Part shown: one piece after another, positions 18,629 to 27,173 of the stretch
How the letters are laid out: every line of letters begins with the position of its first letter
Numbering within the stretch: position 1 is the stretch's first letter
Assembly (NCBI GenBank): GCA_018713105.1
Contig: DVFT01000171.1
Span: 1-37,621 of the forward strand
Source of the DNA: Candidatus Limivivens merdigallinarum
GTDB lineage: Bacteria; Bacillota; Clostridia; Lachnospirales; Lachnospiraceae
Length of the DNA stretch: 37,621 nt
Reading direction: 5' to 3'
Notes under the pieces: model-generated
What the model saw: only the letters and a program-made list of their open reading frames with translations
What the model was told of the DNA's origin: nothing
The model's database searches: none
Position numbers and translations under genes: made by a program

Positions 18629-19275
18629 AAGTAATCGTAGTAGGATGCGGCAAATTCGGGATCAGGGTTGCGGAATATCTGATCCGGCAAAACCACGATG
18701 TCACAGTCATCGATAACAACAGGGAAGCATTCCATGCATTCAGTGAGGAATTCACCGGACGTACTATTTGCGGCGTCGGTTATGACAGAGATGTCTTAGA
18801 GCAAGCAGGTGTCTCTACCTCTGACGTATTGATTAGCTGCGCAAGCAGCGATTCCTTAAACGCGGTCATCGCCAGTGTCGCTAAAAACATGTATCATGTT
18901 CCTACCGTCATTGCCCGTATGTATGATCCCGTCCGTGCCAAAATGTTTGAATCTATGGGAATCTTTACCGTATCCATCACCCGCCTGGGTGTGGAAAATA
19001 TTATGGAATTTTTGGAAGACAACCGTAACTGGCGCGTTATACGTAAATTTGGCAATGACGAAATCCAGATCATCAAAGCGCGGGTAACTTCCTCCCTGGA
19101 AGGGACAAAACTTTCAGATCTGTCAGTGGAAGGGAAGATGAGCCTAATTGCCCTGGAACGGCATGGCCGTTCCCTTTTCCCTGTAAAAGACATGCTATGT
19201 GAATATAACGACATGCTGTATCTGGCTGTAAGCAGGGATTATCTGGTTCACGCCAGGGAGCTTCTGCAATTATAG
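18625..19275 (+). CDS. TrkA/KtrA-like RCK (KTN) NAD-binding domain protein
   Basis: MKVIVVGCGKFGIRVAEYLIRQNHDVTVID Rossmann motif plus TrkA_C-like C-terminus; ATGA overlap with the upstream ATPase stop. Confidence 0.9.
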   Translation: MKVIVVGCGKFGIRVAEYLIRQNHDVTVIDNNREAFHAFSEEFTGRTICGVGYDRDVLEQAGVSTSDVLISCASSDSLNAVIASVAKNMYHVPTVIARMYDPVRAKMFESMGIFTVSITRLGVENIMEFLEDNRNWRVIRKFGNDEIQIIKARVTSSLEGTKLSDLSVEGKMSLIALERHGRSLFPVKDMLCEYNDMLYLAVSRDYLVHARELLQL

Positions 19276-19294
19276 GGAAAGGAGATATGGACAG

Positions 19295-19978
19295 ATGAAG
19301 ATCATTATCGTCGGAGGAGGACAGATTGGCGGATACATCGCAAATCTTCTCCTGAAAAACAACCATAACGTAACTGTCATCGAAAACAGGGAACGCTCCC
19401 TCCAAGCATTGAAAAACAATGGCATCAGCGACGACCATATTCTGGTAGGCGACGGAACCGACGCCTTTGTCTTGGAAAAAGCCGGCGCTATGCACTGCAA
19501 TGCCCTTGTCTGCACCACTGGCCTGGATGAGTCCAATCTCACCATCGCCATGATGGCAAAATTCGAGTACGATGTCCCCAAAGTAGTCGCTAAGGTAAAC
19601 AATCCGAAAAACGCCTGGCTCTTCACCGCCGGAATGGGGGTTGATGTAAAGATCAACCAAGCTGACATCATCGGCCATATGATCGCAGATGAGATGAACT
19701 ACAATTCCATCATGACACTGATGAAGCTCTCCAAGGGAGAATATTCCATCGTCCGGGTACGTGTGGATTACCATTCTCCCACGGTAAACAAATCCATTGC
19801 AGAAATCCATATGCCCGCCCGCTCCGTACTGATCGCTATTTATGAAGATGACACACTGATTATCCCCCATGGCGAAACCATGATCCGTGCCGGACAACAT
19901 ATCCTGGCTTTTGCGGATGATGAATCCATGAAAGCCCTTAATCAGATCTTTGGTTCAGGAGTCCCATCGCAATCCTGA
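19295..19978 (+). CDS. TrkA/KtrA-like RCK (KTN) NAD-binding domain protein
   Basis: MKIIIVGGGQIGGYIANLLLKNNHNVTVIE; GDGTDAFVLEKAGA; GGAAAGGAGAT RBS. Confidence 0.9.
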   Translation: MKIIIVGGGQIGGYIANLLLKNNHNVTVIENRERSLQALKNNGISDDHILVGDGTDAFVLEKAGAMHCNALVCTTGLDESNLTIAMMAKFEYDVPKVVAKVNNPKNAWLFTAGMGVDVKINQADIIGHMIADEMNYNSIMTLMKLSKGEYSIVRVRVDYHSPTVNKSIAEIHMPARSVLIAIYEDDTLIIPHGETMIRAGQHILAFADDESMKALNQIFGSGVPSQS

Positions 19979-19984
19979 TTGTTC

Positions 19985-20024
19985 AAAAAGCCCATCCGAC
20001 CTATATCTGCCGGATGGGCTTTTC
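19985..20024. terminator. Bidirectional intrinsic terminator between convergent genes
   Basis: AAAAAGCCCATCCG...CGGATGGGCTTTT. Confidence 0.88.
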
Positions 20025-20028
20025 TTTC

Positions 20029-22035
20029 CTATCGTCTAATTTTTACACTCGACTTTTGACCCTTTCCCCTGAGAAGCTTCTTGTATGCCGTCAGTTTCCT
20101 GGACGGGACTTTAATGGTGGCTTTTGCATAGATATTTTTGAATGCAAGCCGTCCCACCTTCTTAAGCTTTGTGGATTTGATCTGAATGGTCTTAAGTTTC
20201 CTGCAGTTATAGAACGCTTTCGTCCCGATCTGGGTTAGTCCTGTACCCGTCACCACCTTGGTTAGCTTAGGACAAGAGAGGAAGGCGCTGTCATAGATTG
20301 TCTTCACGTTGTTTCCTATCGTCACGGTCTTCAAATTTTTCATCCGGTCAAAAGCACGCTTTCCGATACTTGTCACTTTGAAGGTTTTCTTCTGGTATTT
20401 CACCGTCCTTGGAATCCGGATGCTGGCAGCTGTCTTCTTGACTGCTCCGGTCACCTGAACCTCTTTTCTGGACGCGGAATAAGCGGTGATCTTGTACTTC
20501 AAGGTTCCCAGGCGGAAGGTCTTGCCCTTTTTCAAAGCAACCTGTGTTGATCCTGAACTCTGGTTTCCGCTGGCTCCGCTTCCATTGTTGTTCCCACTTC
20601 CGCTGGCTCCGCTTCCGGAAGAGCCTGTACCGGTCGGTTCTGTAGCATTGGCCGTATAAGTATGGGAACAGCGCCTGCAGGAATAAACCGTGTATCCGCC
20701 TTTTGTCGCCGTAGGCTTTACCACGCTTACCTCATAGTCATGGCCCAGCGCGTTCTCTATCACAGCCCCGCACGCCTCGCAGACCGAATTTTCTGTACAG
20801 GTCGCTTTATACCTCGCCCAATGCTCCACCTTCACAGTAAAGGAAGCGCTCTTTCCGCCTGCTGTAGCAGTAATCGTTGCAGTTCCCGCCGTCCCAGTCT
20901 GAAGATACCCTCTGCTGTTTACCGTTGCGACGCTGGTATTAGACGAACGATAGGTCACTGCCGTATTGGATGCATTAGACGGGAGGATCGTTACGGTAGG
21001 ACAGTAAGTACCGCTTTTCTCCTTGAGTGTCAATTCCGTTTTGGAAAAGGAAACGGATGTCACAGGCACCAGGTCAAAGAAGGTCACCGTGTAGCTGACC
21101 GGACTCGTAAGCCCTGTGATATTCACCTCAAATACATCCCCGGACTCATAATTTCCTACGCCGTTTGGCCGGAAGATGATGCAGCCGGTCTGTCCATAGC
21201 TGTCGTTGTTTACATAAAAAGATCCATCCGCAGAGCTTTGGGAGAAATTCCAGGTTCGTCCATCCCTCTGCCGTTTCAGCGTCACCCTGACAGATGAACT
21301 GTCGACAAAGCGCCCCATGGAGATAGACCAGGGATAATTGCTGTCAAAATAGCTGACCGGCATCATCTGGGCAGGCCATGCCACCCCATACTGGTTTGCC
21401 GACGTGTTGCTCCGGTCATGGGCATACATCGCCGTATATCTGCCCGCATATCCGAATCCCGCCTTCCCCATGGATGGATTCAATACCCAGCGGCGGTGTC
21501 CCACCCTGCTGATATTGCTGCTGTCGTCATCTGCCATATATCCGTTCAGAATGGAATCGTTGATCGTCCCGTAACCCCTTCCTATATTGGAACTGGAACA
21601 TCCGTCATACCCTAGCTGGAACAGAGCATCATCCATTCCTGCCGGCCTAGACGGATAATGGCTTAAGCTTCCATTCACCGCATTCACCAACGCCCCTGCC
21701 TGCGCCATCTGGTTATAATCGGCATCCAGGGTCACGTTGTAGGATAATCCAGCAATATACCGGATCTGGTTCACCATCGCCACCGCACTCTCCAAGGTTG
21801 CCGAGGAAAGGCTTCCCGGCGAGTAGGGCTGCGTCAGCAACGTCCCGACATTGTACTGGACACGGTCAGAGACAGACGCTCCGCTGCTTTTAATAAACGC
21901 CCGGATCTCATCCGCCGTATGCGTCTCCACATTGATACCTGTTGCTGCTTCCGCCGCAAAGCCGCCGCATAAGAACACAAGGAATAGGATCAGGGAAAAT
22001 CCTGTTTTTTTGAGTGTTTGCAATTTCTTCTTCAT
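20029..22035 (-). CDS. Secreted multidomain protein: CAP/SCP domain, Big_2 Ig-like domain, Cys-rich module, BspA-like LRR_5 C-terminus
   Basis: Signal peptide; CAP-like VNQIRYIAGLSYNVTLDADYNQMAQAGALVNAV and VGHRRWVLNP; Big_2 VTSVSFSKTELTLKEKSGTYCPTVTILPSNASNTAVTYRSSN; LRR_5 VTSIGKRAFDRMKNLKTVTIGNNVKTIYDSAFLSCPKL. Confidence 0.88.
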   Translation of the reverse strand: MKKKLQTLKKTGFSLILFLVFLCGGFAAEAATGINVETHTADEIRAFIKSSGASVSDRVQYNVGTLLTQPYSPGSLSSATLESAVAMVNQIRYIAGLSYNVTLDADYNQMAQAGALVNAVNGSLSHYPSRPAGMDDALFQLGYDGCSSSNIGRGYGTINDSILNGYMADDDSSNISRVGHRRWVLNPSMGKAGFGYAGRYTAMYAHDRSNTSANQYGVAWPAQMMPVSYFDSNYPWSISMGRFVDSSSVRVTLKRQRDGRTWNFSQSSADGSFYVNNDSYGQTGCIIFRPNGVGNYESGDVFEVNITGLTSPVSYTVTFFDLVPVTSVSFSKTELTLKEKSGTYCPTVTILPSNASNTAVTYRSSNTSVATVNSRGYLQTGTAGTATITATAGGKSASFTVKVEHWARYKATCTENSVCEACGAVIENALGHDYEVSVVKPTATKGGYTVYSCRRCSHTYTANATEPTGTGSSGSGASGSGNNNGSGASGNQSSGSTQVALKKGKTFRLGTLKYKITAYSASRKEVQVTGAVKKTAASIRIPRTVKYQKKTFKVTSIGKRAFDRMKNLKTVTIGNNVKTIYDSAFLSCPKLTKVVTGTGLTQIGTKAFYNCRKLKTIQIKSTKLKKVGRLAFKNIYAKATIKVPSRKLTAYKKLLRGKGQKSSVKIRR

Positions 22036-22107
22036 CTGCTCACTCCCTCCTGATTTTTATAAAGATATTATCTCAAAAACCAGCTGGGGCTGTCAATTCT
22101 TTCAGGG

Positions 22108-23343
22108 CTATTTTTTCTTTAAGATTTTCTTCCCGATGTCTTTAACCTGCTGCGGCAGTACGCGTTTTACACGGCCACTCAGGTTCCGCTTCCTGTCCTC
22201 CCAGAGCTCTCTTTGCCGCTGCTGCTTGATCTCCCGGACCGAACGTCCTTCCAATGCTGCTCTTGCCGCTACCGAAAAACACTCCTCCTGCCACAGTTCA
22301 AAAAATCTTTCGCGGTTTGGATGAATGTCGATCCTGGCTGTCACACGGTTGTGGCTCAAGGCAAATTCGGGTGGAATCGGCTCGTCAAATTTTAGTTTTG
22401 GCCGTATTTCCGCCCAGATATGATCCGCCTTTTCGTTGTTCAAAAATACCAGGGATACCCCCAGAGGATCTGTAAACGCCGGATTGTATTCTTCCAGCTT
22501 CCAGAAATCCCCGATCGTGACATCACCCTGCCTGGGAGGTTCCGCAAACGGACAGACCTCGCAGGATTTTCTGAGGAACAGTGATTGATGAAATCCCTTT
22601 TCATATAAATCCGTATCCGCTGTATTTGAAATGACCGTTCCGTCTTTTAAGGTTGCCCGGCTGACCATACAGTTGTGACCGGCATCCTTGATACGGAACA
22701 AAAATTCTTTCAGCTCAGCCTTTGGATAGGTCTCTTTTAGATAAGCATCGAAGGATTTCTGGGATGGAACACCATGGCAGACCAGATCCACCTGGAGCAG
22801 CCGTTCTTCCTCTTTTCCCAGAAATTTTCTCAGCGCTGCATTTTGGCAGGGCGTTCCCGAAAACAGAACCCAACTCCCAGCTTTCAGATCTTCTTTGATC
22901 TGCCTGTAAGCAAATCCCACATTACTCTGAACATACTTGGAACGGCGGAGAGGTGCAAGCTCCTCTTTTCGGGTTACCCTCACATGGATTGCCTGAAACT
23001 GCTCATCCAGTACCACTCCATATACGGCACCGCCCTTTTCCAATACATATTCCGAAAGCAGGGTAAAGACTGCTCCCGAAGAACTTTCACGCCTGATTTC
23101 ATCCTCTCCATAAGCGGCTCTGCATTTGGGGATTCTGCGGTTGGTATCTGGTTTTTTCAGCCCTGGACAGACCTCCTTGCATTTTCCGCATTGGATACAT
23201 CTGGATGTCTGTATCACCGGATAGTGGAATCCTTCTTTTCCTTCTTTTAATGCAACCGCATCCATCGGACAAATATTTTCACATGCCCCGCACCCGGTAC
23301 ATTGTTCTTCCGATACGATCCGTATATCTCTGTTCATATGCAT
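22108..23343 (-). CDS. Coenzyme F420 hydrogenase/dehydrogenase beta-subunit family 4Fe-4S protein
   Basis: N-terminal two 4Fe-4S motifs (CTGCGACENICP, CIQCGKCKEVCP); FrhB-like YGVVLDEQFQAIHVRV...SKYVQSNVGFAYRQIK...VLFSGTPCQNAAL. Confidence 0.88.
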   Translation of the reverse strand: MHMNRDIRIVSEEQCTGCGACENICPMDAVALKEGKEGFHYPVIQTSRCIQCGKCKEVCPGLKKPDTNRRIPKCRAAYGEDEIRRESSSGAVFTLLSEYVLEKGGAVYGVVLDEQFQAIHVRVTRKEELAPLRRSKYVQSNVGFAYRQIKEDLKAGSWVLFSGTPCQNAALRKFLGKEEERLLQVDLVCHGVPSQKSFDAYLKETYPKAELKEFLFRIKDAGHNCMVSRATLKDGTVISNTADTDLYEKGFHQSLFLRKSCEVCPFAEPPRQGDVTIGDFWKLEEYNPAFTDPLGVSLVFLNNEKADHIWAEIRPKLKFDEPIPPEFALSHNRVTARIDIHPNRERFFELWQEECFSVAARAALEGRSVREIKQQRQRELWEDRKRNLSGRVKRVLPQQVKDIGKKILKKK

Positions 23344-23450
23344 TCTCCCTCTCTGGCTCTTACCTTTGATTCTCTTATCTCATCTGCTCTGGCAGATATC
23401 TCTTTTGCCATCATAGCACAGATTCCTCTTGGCAGCCAGTGCCGCACAGG

Positions 23451-23489
23451 AAAAACGGGCATGGAAAAACTCCTTTTCCCATGCCCGTT
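23451..23489 (-). terminator. Intrinsic terminator downstream of the 23538..24119 gene
   Basis: On the minus strand ACGGGCATGGG...CCATGCCCGTTTTT. Confidence 0.75.
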
Positions 23490-23537
23490 CCCATCTCTTA
23501 TTTCAATTTTTCAAATTTGCAAAGGCTTTACACCCTC

Positions 23538-24119
23538 CTACAAAAGTTTGATCTTCACAATTTCCTGGAATGCTGCAGGATAACGTTCCAGAATATCACC
23601 GTTAAAGCAAACGCGGACCAGGTCATTCTTCTTCACTGCCGATGCCTTGATTCGTTTGCCCTTGCTGTTGACCAGCTTTACCTTCGTGAGCGGAATATCA
23701 TAGAGCTCATAGGACTTTCCGTTCTTTCTCTGTCCGACCGCGGAACCTTTGTACACCCGTTTCACCTTCAAATCCATCACACAGTAGGCGAGACGTCCCG
23801 TTTTTCTGGAAAAATATCCGCTGAATTTGTCATTTACCTTTACAAGCCCCGTCTTCATTCTGCCCTTGGAGTCGAATGAATAGTAATACTTTCCGATCTT
23901 CTTGTACTTACTCTTGCACAGCTTTCCGTTTTTCATGCGGTAATACCGGTTCTTTCCCCGTTTCACCCAGCCAGACTTGCTGTTCTTCTGGTTTTTCACC
24001 GATACCTTCGCCTCGGATTTTGGTTCCAAACTCTTTGCCTCGGATGCCATTGGTGCGGCAGCACTGCTTCCGATTGCCAGGCACATACTAAGGCATACAA
24101 TCGCTTTTCTCAGTTTCAT
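23538..24119 (-). CDS. Small secreted basic protein with cell-wall-binding-repeat-like segments
   Basis: Signal peptide (MKLRKAIVCLSMCLAIGSSAAAPMASEA); GWVKRGKNRYYRMKNGKLCKSKYKKIGKYYYSFDSKGRMKTG resembles glucan/choline-binding repeats. Confidence 0.65.
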   Translation of the reverse strand: MKLRKAIVCLSMCLAIGSSAAAPMASEAKSLEPKSEAKVSVKNQKNSKSGWVKRGKNRYYRMKNGKLCKSKYKKIGKYYYSFDSKGRMKTGLVKVNDKFSGYFSRKTGRLAYCVMDLKVKRVYKGSAVGQRKNGKSYELYDIPLTKVKLVNSKGKRIKASAVKKNDLVRVCFNGDILERYPAAFQEIVKIKLL

Positions 24120-24318
24120 ATTCTTCCTCCTCTCTCAAACAGCAGAAAACGGTATACCCCCAGAGTTCTCTGCTTCTTGGAAATCATATTGTTTTGTTAT
24201 CACAATTCTATCATAATTGATAAATAGGAAACTGTAAACTCAAAAATATTTAAGTTTTTCTGTACATTCTTTCGTATTTCCTATGTTTCCCTGTAAAAAA
24301 TCGAAATTTACTTTCTGG

Positions 24319-24348
24319 TTGACAAACTCCCCCGCCCCCGGCTATAAT
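24319..24348 (+). promoter_or_regulatory. Promoter of the ilvBN T-box transcript
   Basis: TTGACA (24319-24324), 18-bp spacer, TATAAT (24343-24348). Confidence 0.75.
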
Positions 24349-24379
24349 ATTTTACAACACTAATTTTATCAGCCCAAAT

Positions 24380-24675
24380 GCCATGACAGGGAGGAGTACA
24401 TTGTGACCGGATGCCCAGAGAGAAGATGGTGGATGCGAATCTTCGTGAAGGAGCAATGGAAGTAGCCCTTGAGCAGTGGTTCCGAACAGCGGGAGCGGTT
24501 TCCGTCCGGATAGACAGCGCCTTTCCCGATCAGTAGGTTCCAACGTCATTCCCACGTTACAGGGACGCAGTATAGACGAGGTTCTGTACTGGCAGAGCGG
24601 AGGAGTTTTCTTCCGAAATTTAGGTGGTACCGTGGATTTCTATTCGCCCTAAGCGTTTTGCTTAGGGCGTTTTTG
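24380..24675 (+). promoter_or_regulatory. T-box leader upstream of ilvBN
   Basis: TAGGTGGTACCGTGG (24621-24635) antiterminator motif; CGCCCTAAGC...GCTTAGGGCG-TTTTT terminator (24645-24675); AGAGAGAAG stem-I region; tentative specifier GTA (24462-24464) in GGAAGTAGCCCTTGAG. Confidence 0.93.
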
Positions 24676-24782
24676 ATTCCCCAGGCGCGGCTCAAAGGAG
24701 CGTGTCTGGGGGAGATCATGGATTGGCAGGGCAGGAATTTCCCTGGCGGAATTCTTTTGAAAAAAGAAGAGGAGGTATCTAT

Positions 24783-26501
24783 ATGAAACAAATTTCCGGA
24801 AACAAGCTGTTGGTAAAAGCGCTCAAGGAAGAAGGCGTGGAAATGCTCTTCGGGTATCCTGGAGCCTGTACCATTGACTTAAGCGACGAGCTCTACAAAC
24901 AGAAGGACATCTCTATCATCCTTCCGAGGCATGAACAGGCGCTTGTCCACGAAGCGGATGCCTATGCCCGCACCACCGGAAAAGTAGGGGTCTGTCTGGT
25001 GACCAGCGGTCCCGGGGCGACGAACCTGGTAACCGGGCTTGCCACTGCCAACTATGACTCGGTTCCCCTTGTCTGTTTCACCGGGCAGGTGGCGCGCCAT
25101 CTGATCGGGAACGATGCCTTCCAGGAAGTTGATATCGTAGGAATCACCCGCAGCATCACCAAATACGGCGTTACGGTACGGAACCGTGAGGATCTGGGGA
25201 GAATCATCAAGGAAGCTTTCTATATTGCCCGTACCGGGCGTCCGGGTCCTGTCCTCATCGACCTGCCCAAGGACGTGATGGCAGAACTAGGAAGCGCGGA
25301 ATACCCCAAAACCGTGAACATCCGTGGATACAAACCCAATACTAGCGTCCACATGGGACAGCTTAAGAAATCCATCAAAATGCTCCAGAAAGCAAAGAAT
25401 CCTTTGTTCCTGGCTGGCGGCGGCGTCATCATCGCCCGCGCCCAGGAAGCCTTTCTGGAGGTCGTGAACAAAACCCAGGTTCCTGTCGTGACTACCGTCA
25501 TGGGACGGGGAGCCATTCCCACCAATCATCCGCTTTTTGTTGGAAATCTGGGGATGCATGGCGCCTACGCCGCCAATGAGGCGGTCAGCAACTGCGATCT
25601 CCTGTTTTCCATCGGCACCCGCTTTAATGACCGGATCACGGGAAAGCTCCATGAGTTTGCCCCGCACGCACAGATCGTCCACATTGACATCGATACGGCT
25701 TCCATTTCCCGGAATATCCATGTGGACATTCCCATCGTGGCGGATGCCAGGGAGGCTCTCACCAAGATGGCTGCCTATGTGGAGGAATGCCATACGAAAC
25801 GCTGGCTCTCACAGATCGATGCGTGGAAAAAAGAACATCCTCTCACCATGCGCCGCAACTCAAGTTTAAGCCCGATGGATATTATCAATGAGATGAACCG
25901 TCAGTTCGACGAAGCCATTATCGTCACGGACGTCGGACAGCACCAGATGCTGGTGGCGCAGTATGCAGAGATCACGGAAAAGAAACGTCTCATCATGTCC
26001 GGAGGTTTAGGAACCATGGGCTACGGGTTCCCTGGAGCCATCGGCGCAAAGCTTGGCAATCCTGACAAACCCGTGATCGCCATCTCCGGCGACGGCGGAA
26101 TGCAGATGAACATTCAGGAATTCGCCACCGCAGTGCTGGAAGAGCTGCCCATCATCCTCTGTGTATTCAACAATGAATATCTGGGAATGGTCCGCCAGTG
26201 GCAGAAGCTTTTCTACGGAAAACGCTATGCGATGACCAATCTGAAGGCAGGCGCGCTCTCCCGCCGAACCGACGGACAGGAATATCCGGAGTATACCCCG
26301 GATTTTGTAAAGCTTGCCGAGAGCTACGGCGCCAAAGGCTTACGCGTCACCAAAAAGGACGAGATCGCAGCCGCCTTTGAGGCTGCCAAGGCAAACACCA
26401 AGACGCCCACACTCATTGAATTTATCATTGATCCCGAAGAGATGGTCTATCCCATGATCAAACCGGGCGGGACTCTGGAAGATATGATTATGGATTGTTA
26501 G
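24783..26501 (+). CDS. ilvB: Acetolactate synthase large subunit
   Basis: 572 aa ThDP enzyme; FGYPGACTIDLSDELY, RHEQALVHEADAYAR, SGPGATNLVTGLATA, GDGGMQMNIQEFATAV..FNNEYLGMVRQWQ. Confidence 0.96.
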   Translation: MKQISGNKLLVKALKEEGVEMLFGYPGACTIDLSDELYKQKDISIILPRHEQALVHEADAYARTTGKVGVCLVTSGPGATNLVTGLATANYDSVPLVCFTGQVARHLIGNDAFQEVDIVGITRSITKYGVTVRNREDLGRIIKEAFYIARTGRPGPVLIDLPKDVMAELGSAEYPKTVNIRGYKPNTSVHMGQLKKSIKMLQKAKNPLFLAGGGVIIARAQEAFLEVVNKTQVPVVTTVMGRGAIPTNHPLFVGNLGMHGAYAANEAVSNCDLLFSIGTRFNDRITGKLHEFAPHAQIVHIDIDTASISRNIHVDIPIVADAREALTKMAAYVEECHTKRWLSQIDAWKKEHPLTMRRNSSLSPMDIINEMNRQFDEAIIVTDVGQHQMLVAQYAEITEKKRLIMSGGLGTMGYGFPGAIGAKLGNPDKPVIAISGDGGMQMNIQEFATAVLEELPIILCVFNNEYLGMVRQWQKLFYGKRYAMTNLKAGALSRRTDGQEYPEYTPDFVKLAESYGAKGLRVTKKDEIAAAFEAAKANTKTPTLIEFIIDPEEMVYPMIKPGGTLEDMIMDC

Positions 26502-26510
26502 GAGGAGGAT

Positions 26511-27026
26511 ATGGATATGCAGAATGGAATGAAAAAAAGATGGATTTCTCTCTATGTAGAAAATCAGGTAGGCGTGCTCTCCAAGATCTCCGGTCTCTTC
26601 GCCGGAAAAAGCTATAACCTGGACAGCCTTACCGTGGGAACCACGGAAGATCCCACAGTCTCCCGAATGACCATTGCCACCGTCGCGGACGATGAGACCT
26701 TTGAACAGATCAAAAAGCAGCTCAACCGCATGGTGGAAGTGATCAAGGTCATTGACTTCACCGATGTTTTTGTCAGAATGAAGGAGATCCTCTATGTCAA
26801 AGTTCGAAAATGCACCCCGGAGGATAAGGCGGAATGCTTTCAGATTGCCACCACCTTCAAAGCCAAGGTCATTGACTACGGGCATGACAGCCTGCTTCTG
26901 GAATTCGTCCAGACCGCCACGAAGAATGACGCAGTGGTCAAGCTGATGAAGGAAGAATTCGGAAATATCGAAGTAGTCCGCGGCGGAAGCGTGGGGATTG
27001 AATCCATCAGCTATATGGAACGGTAA
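26511..27026 (+). CDS. ilvN: Acetolactate synthase small (regulatory) subunit
   Basis: ACT domain: WISLYVENQVGVLSKISGLFAGKSYNLDSLTVGTTEDPTVSRMTI; immediately downstream of ilvB. Confidence 0.95.
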   Translation: MDMQNGMKKRWISLYVENQVGVLSKISGLFAGKSYNLDSLTVGTTEDPTVSRMTIATVADDETFEQIKKQLNRMVEVIKVIDFTDVFVRMKEILYVKVRKCTPEDKAECFQIATTFKAKVIDYGHDSLLLEFVQTATKNDAVVKLMKEEFGNIEVVRGGSVGIESISYMER

Positions 27027-27065
27027 CCAAAATACCGATCCATTCTGTTTCAGGCGAAAAATTTT

Positions 27066-27105
27066 ACGGTTGGATCCAGATGATCATGGATCCAACCGTA
27101 TTTTT
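27066..27105 (+). terminator. Intrinsic terminator of ilvBN
   Basis: ACGGTTGGATCCA...TGGATCCAACCGT followed by ATTTTT. Confidence 0.85.
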
Positions 27106-27163
27106 ATTCCTGTGGACAACCAGCCAAACGGACATGGCTTTCTGTCCATTTGGCGACTGCCGC
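27090..27163 (-). repeat. Dispersed hairpin repeat, copy 2
   Basis: Minus-strand GCGGCAGTCGCCAAATGGACAgaaagccATGTCCGTTTGGCTGGTTGtccacaGGAATAAAaatacggTTGGA aligns with copy 1 at 73-142. Confidence 0.75.
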
Positions 27164-27173
27164 AGCACCTTCA

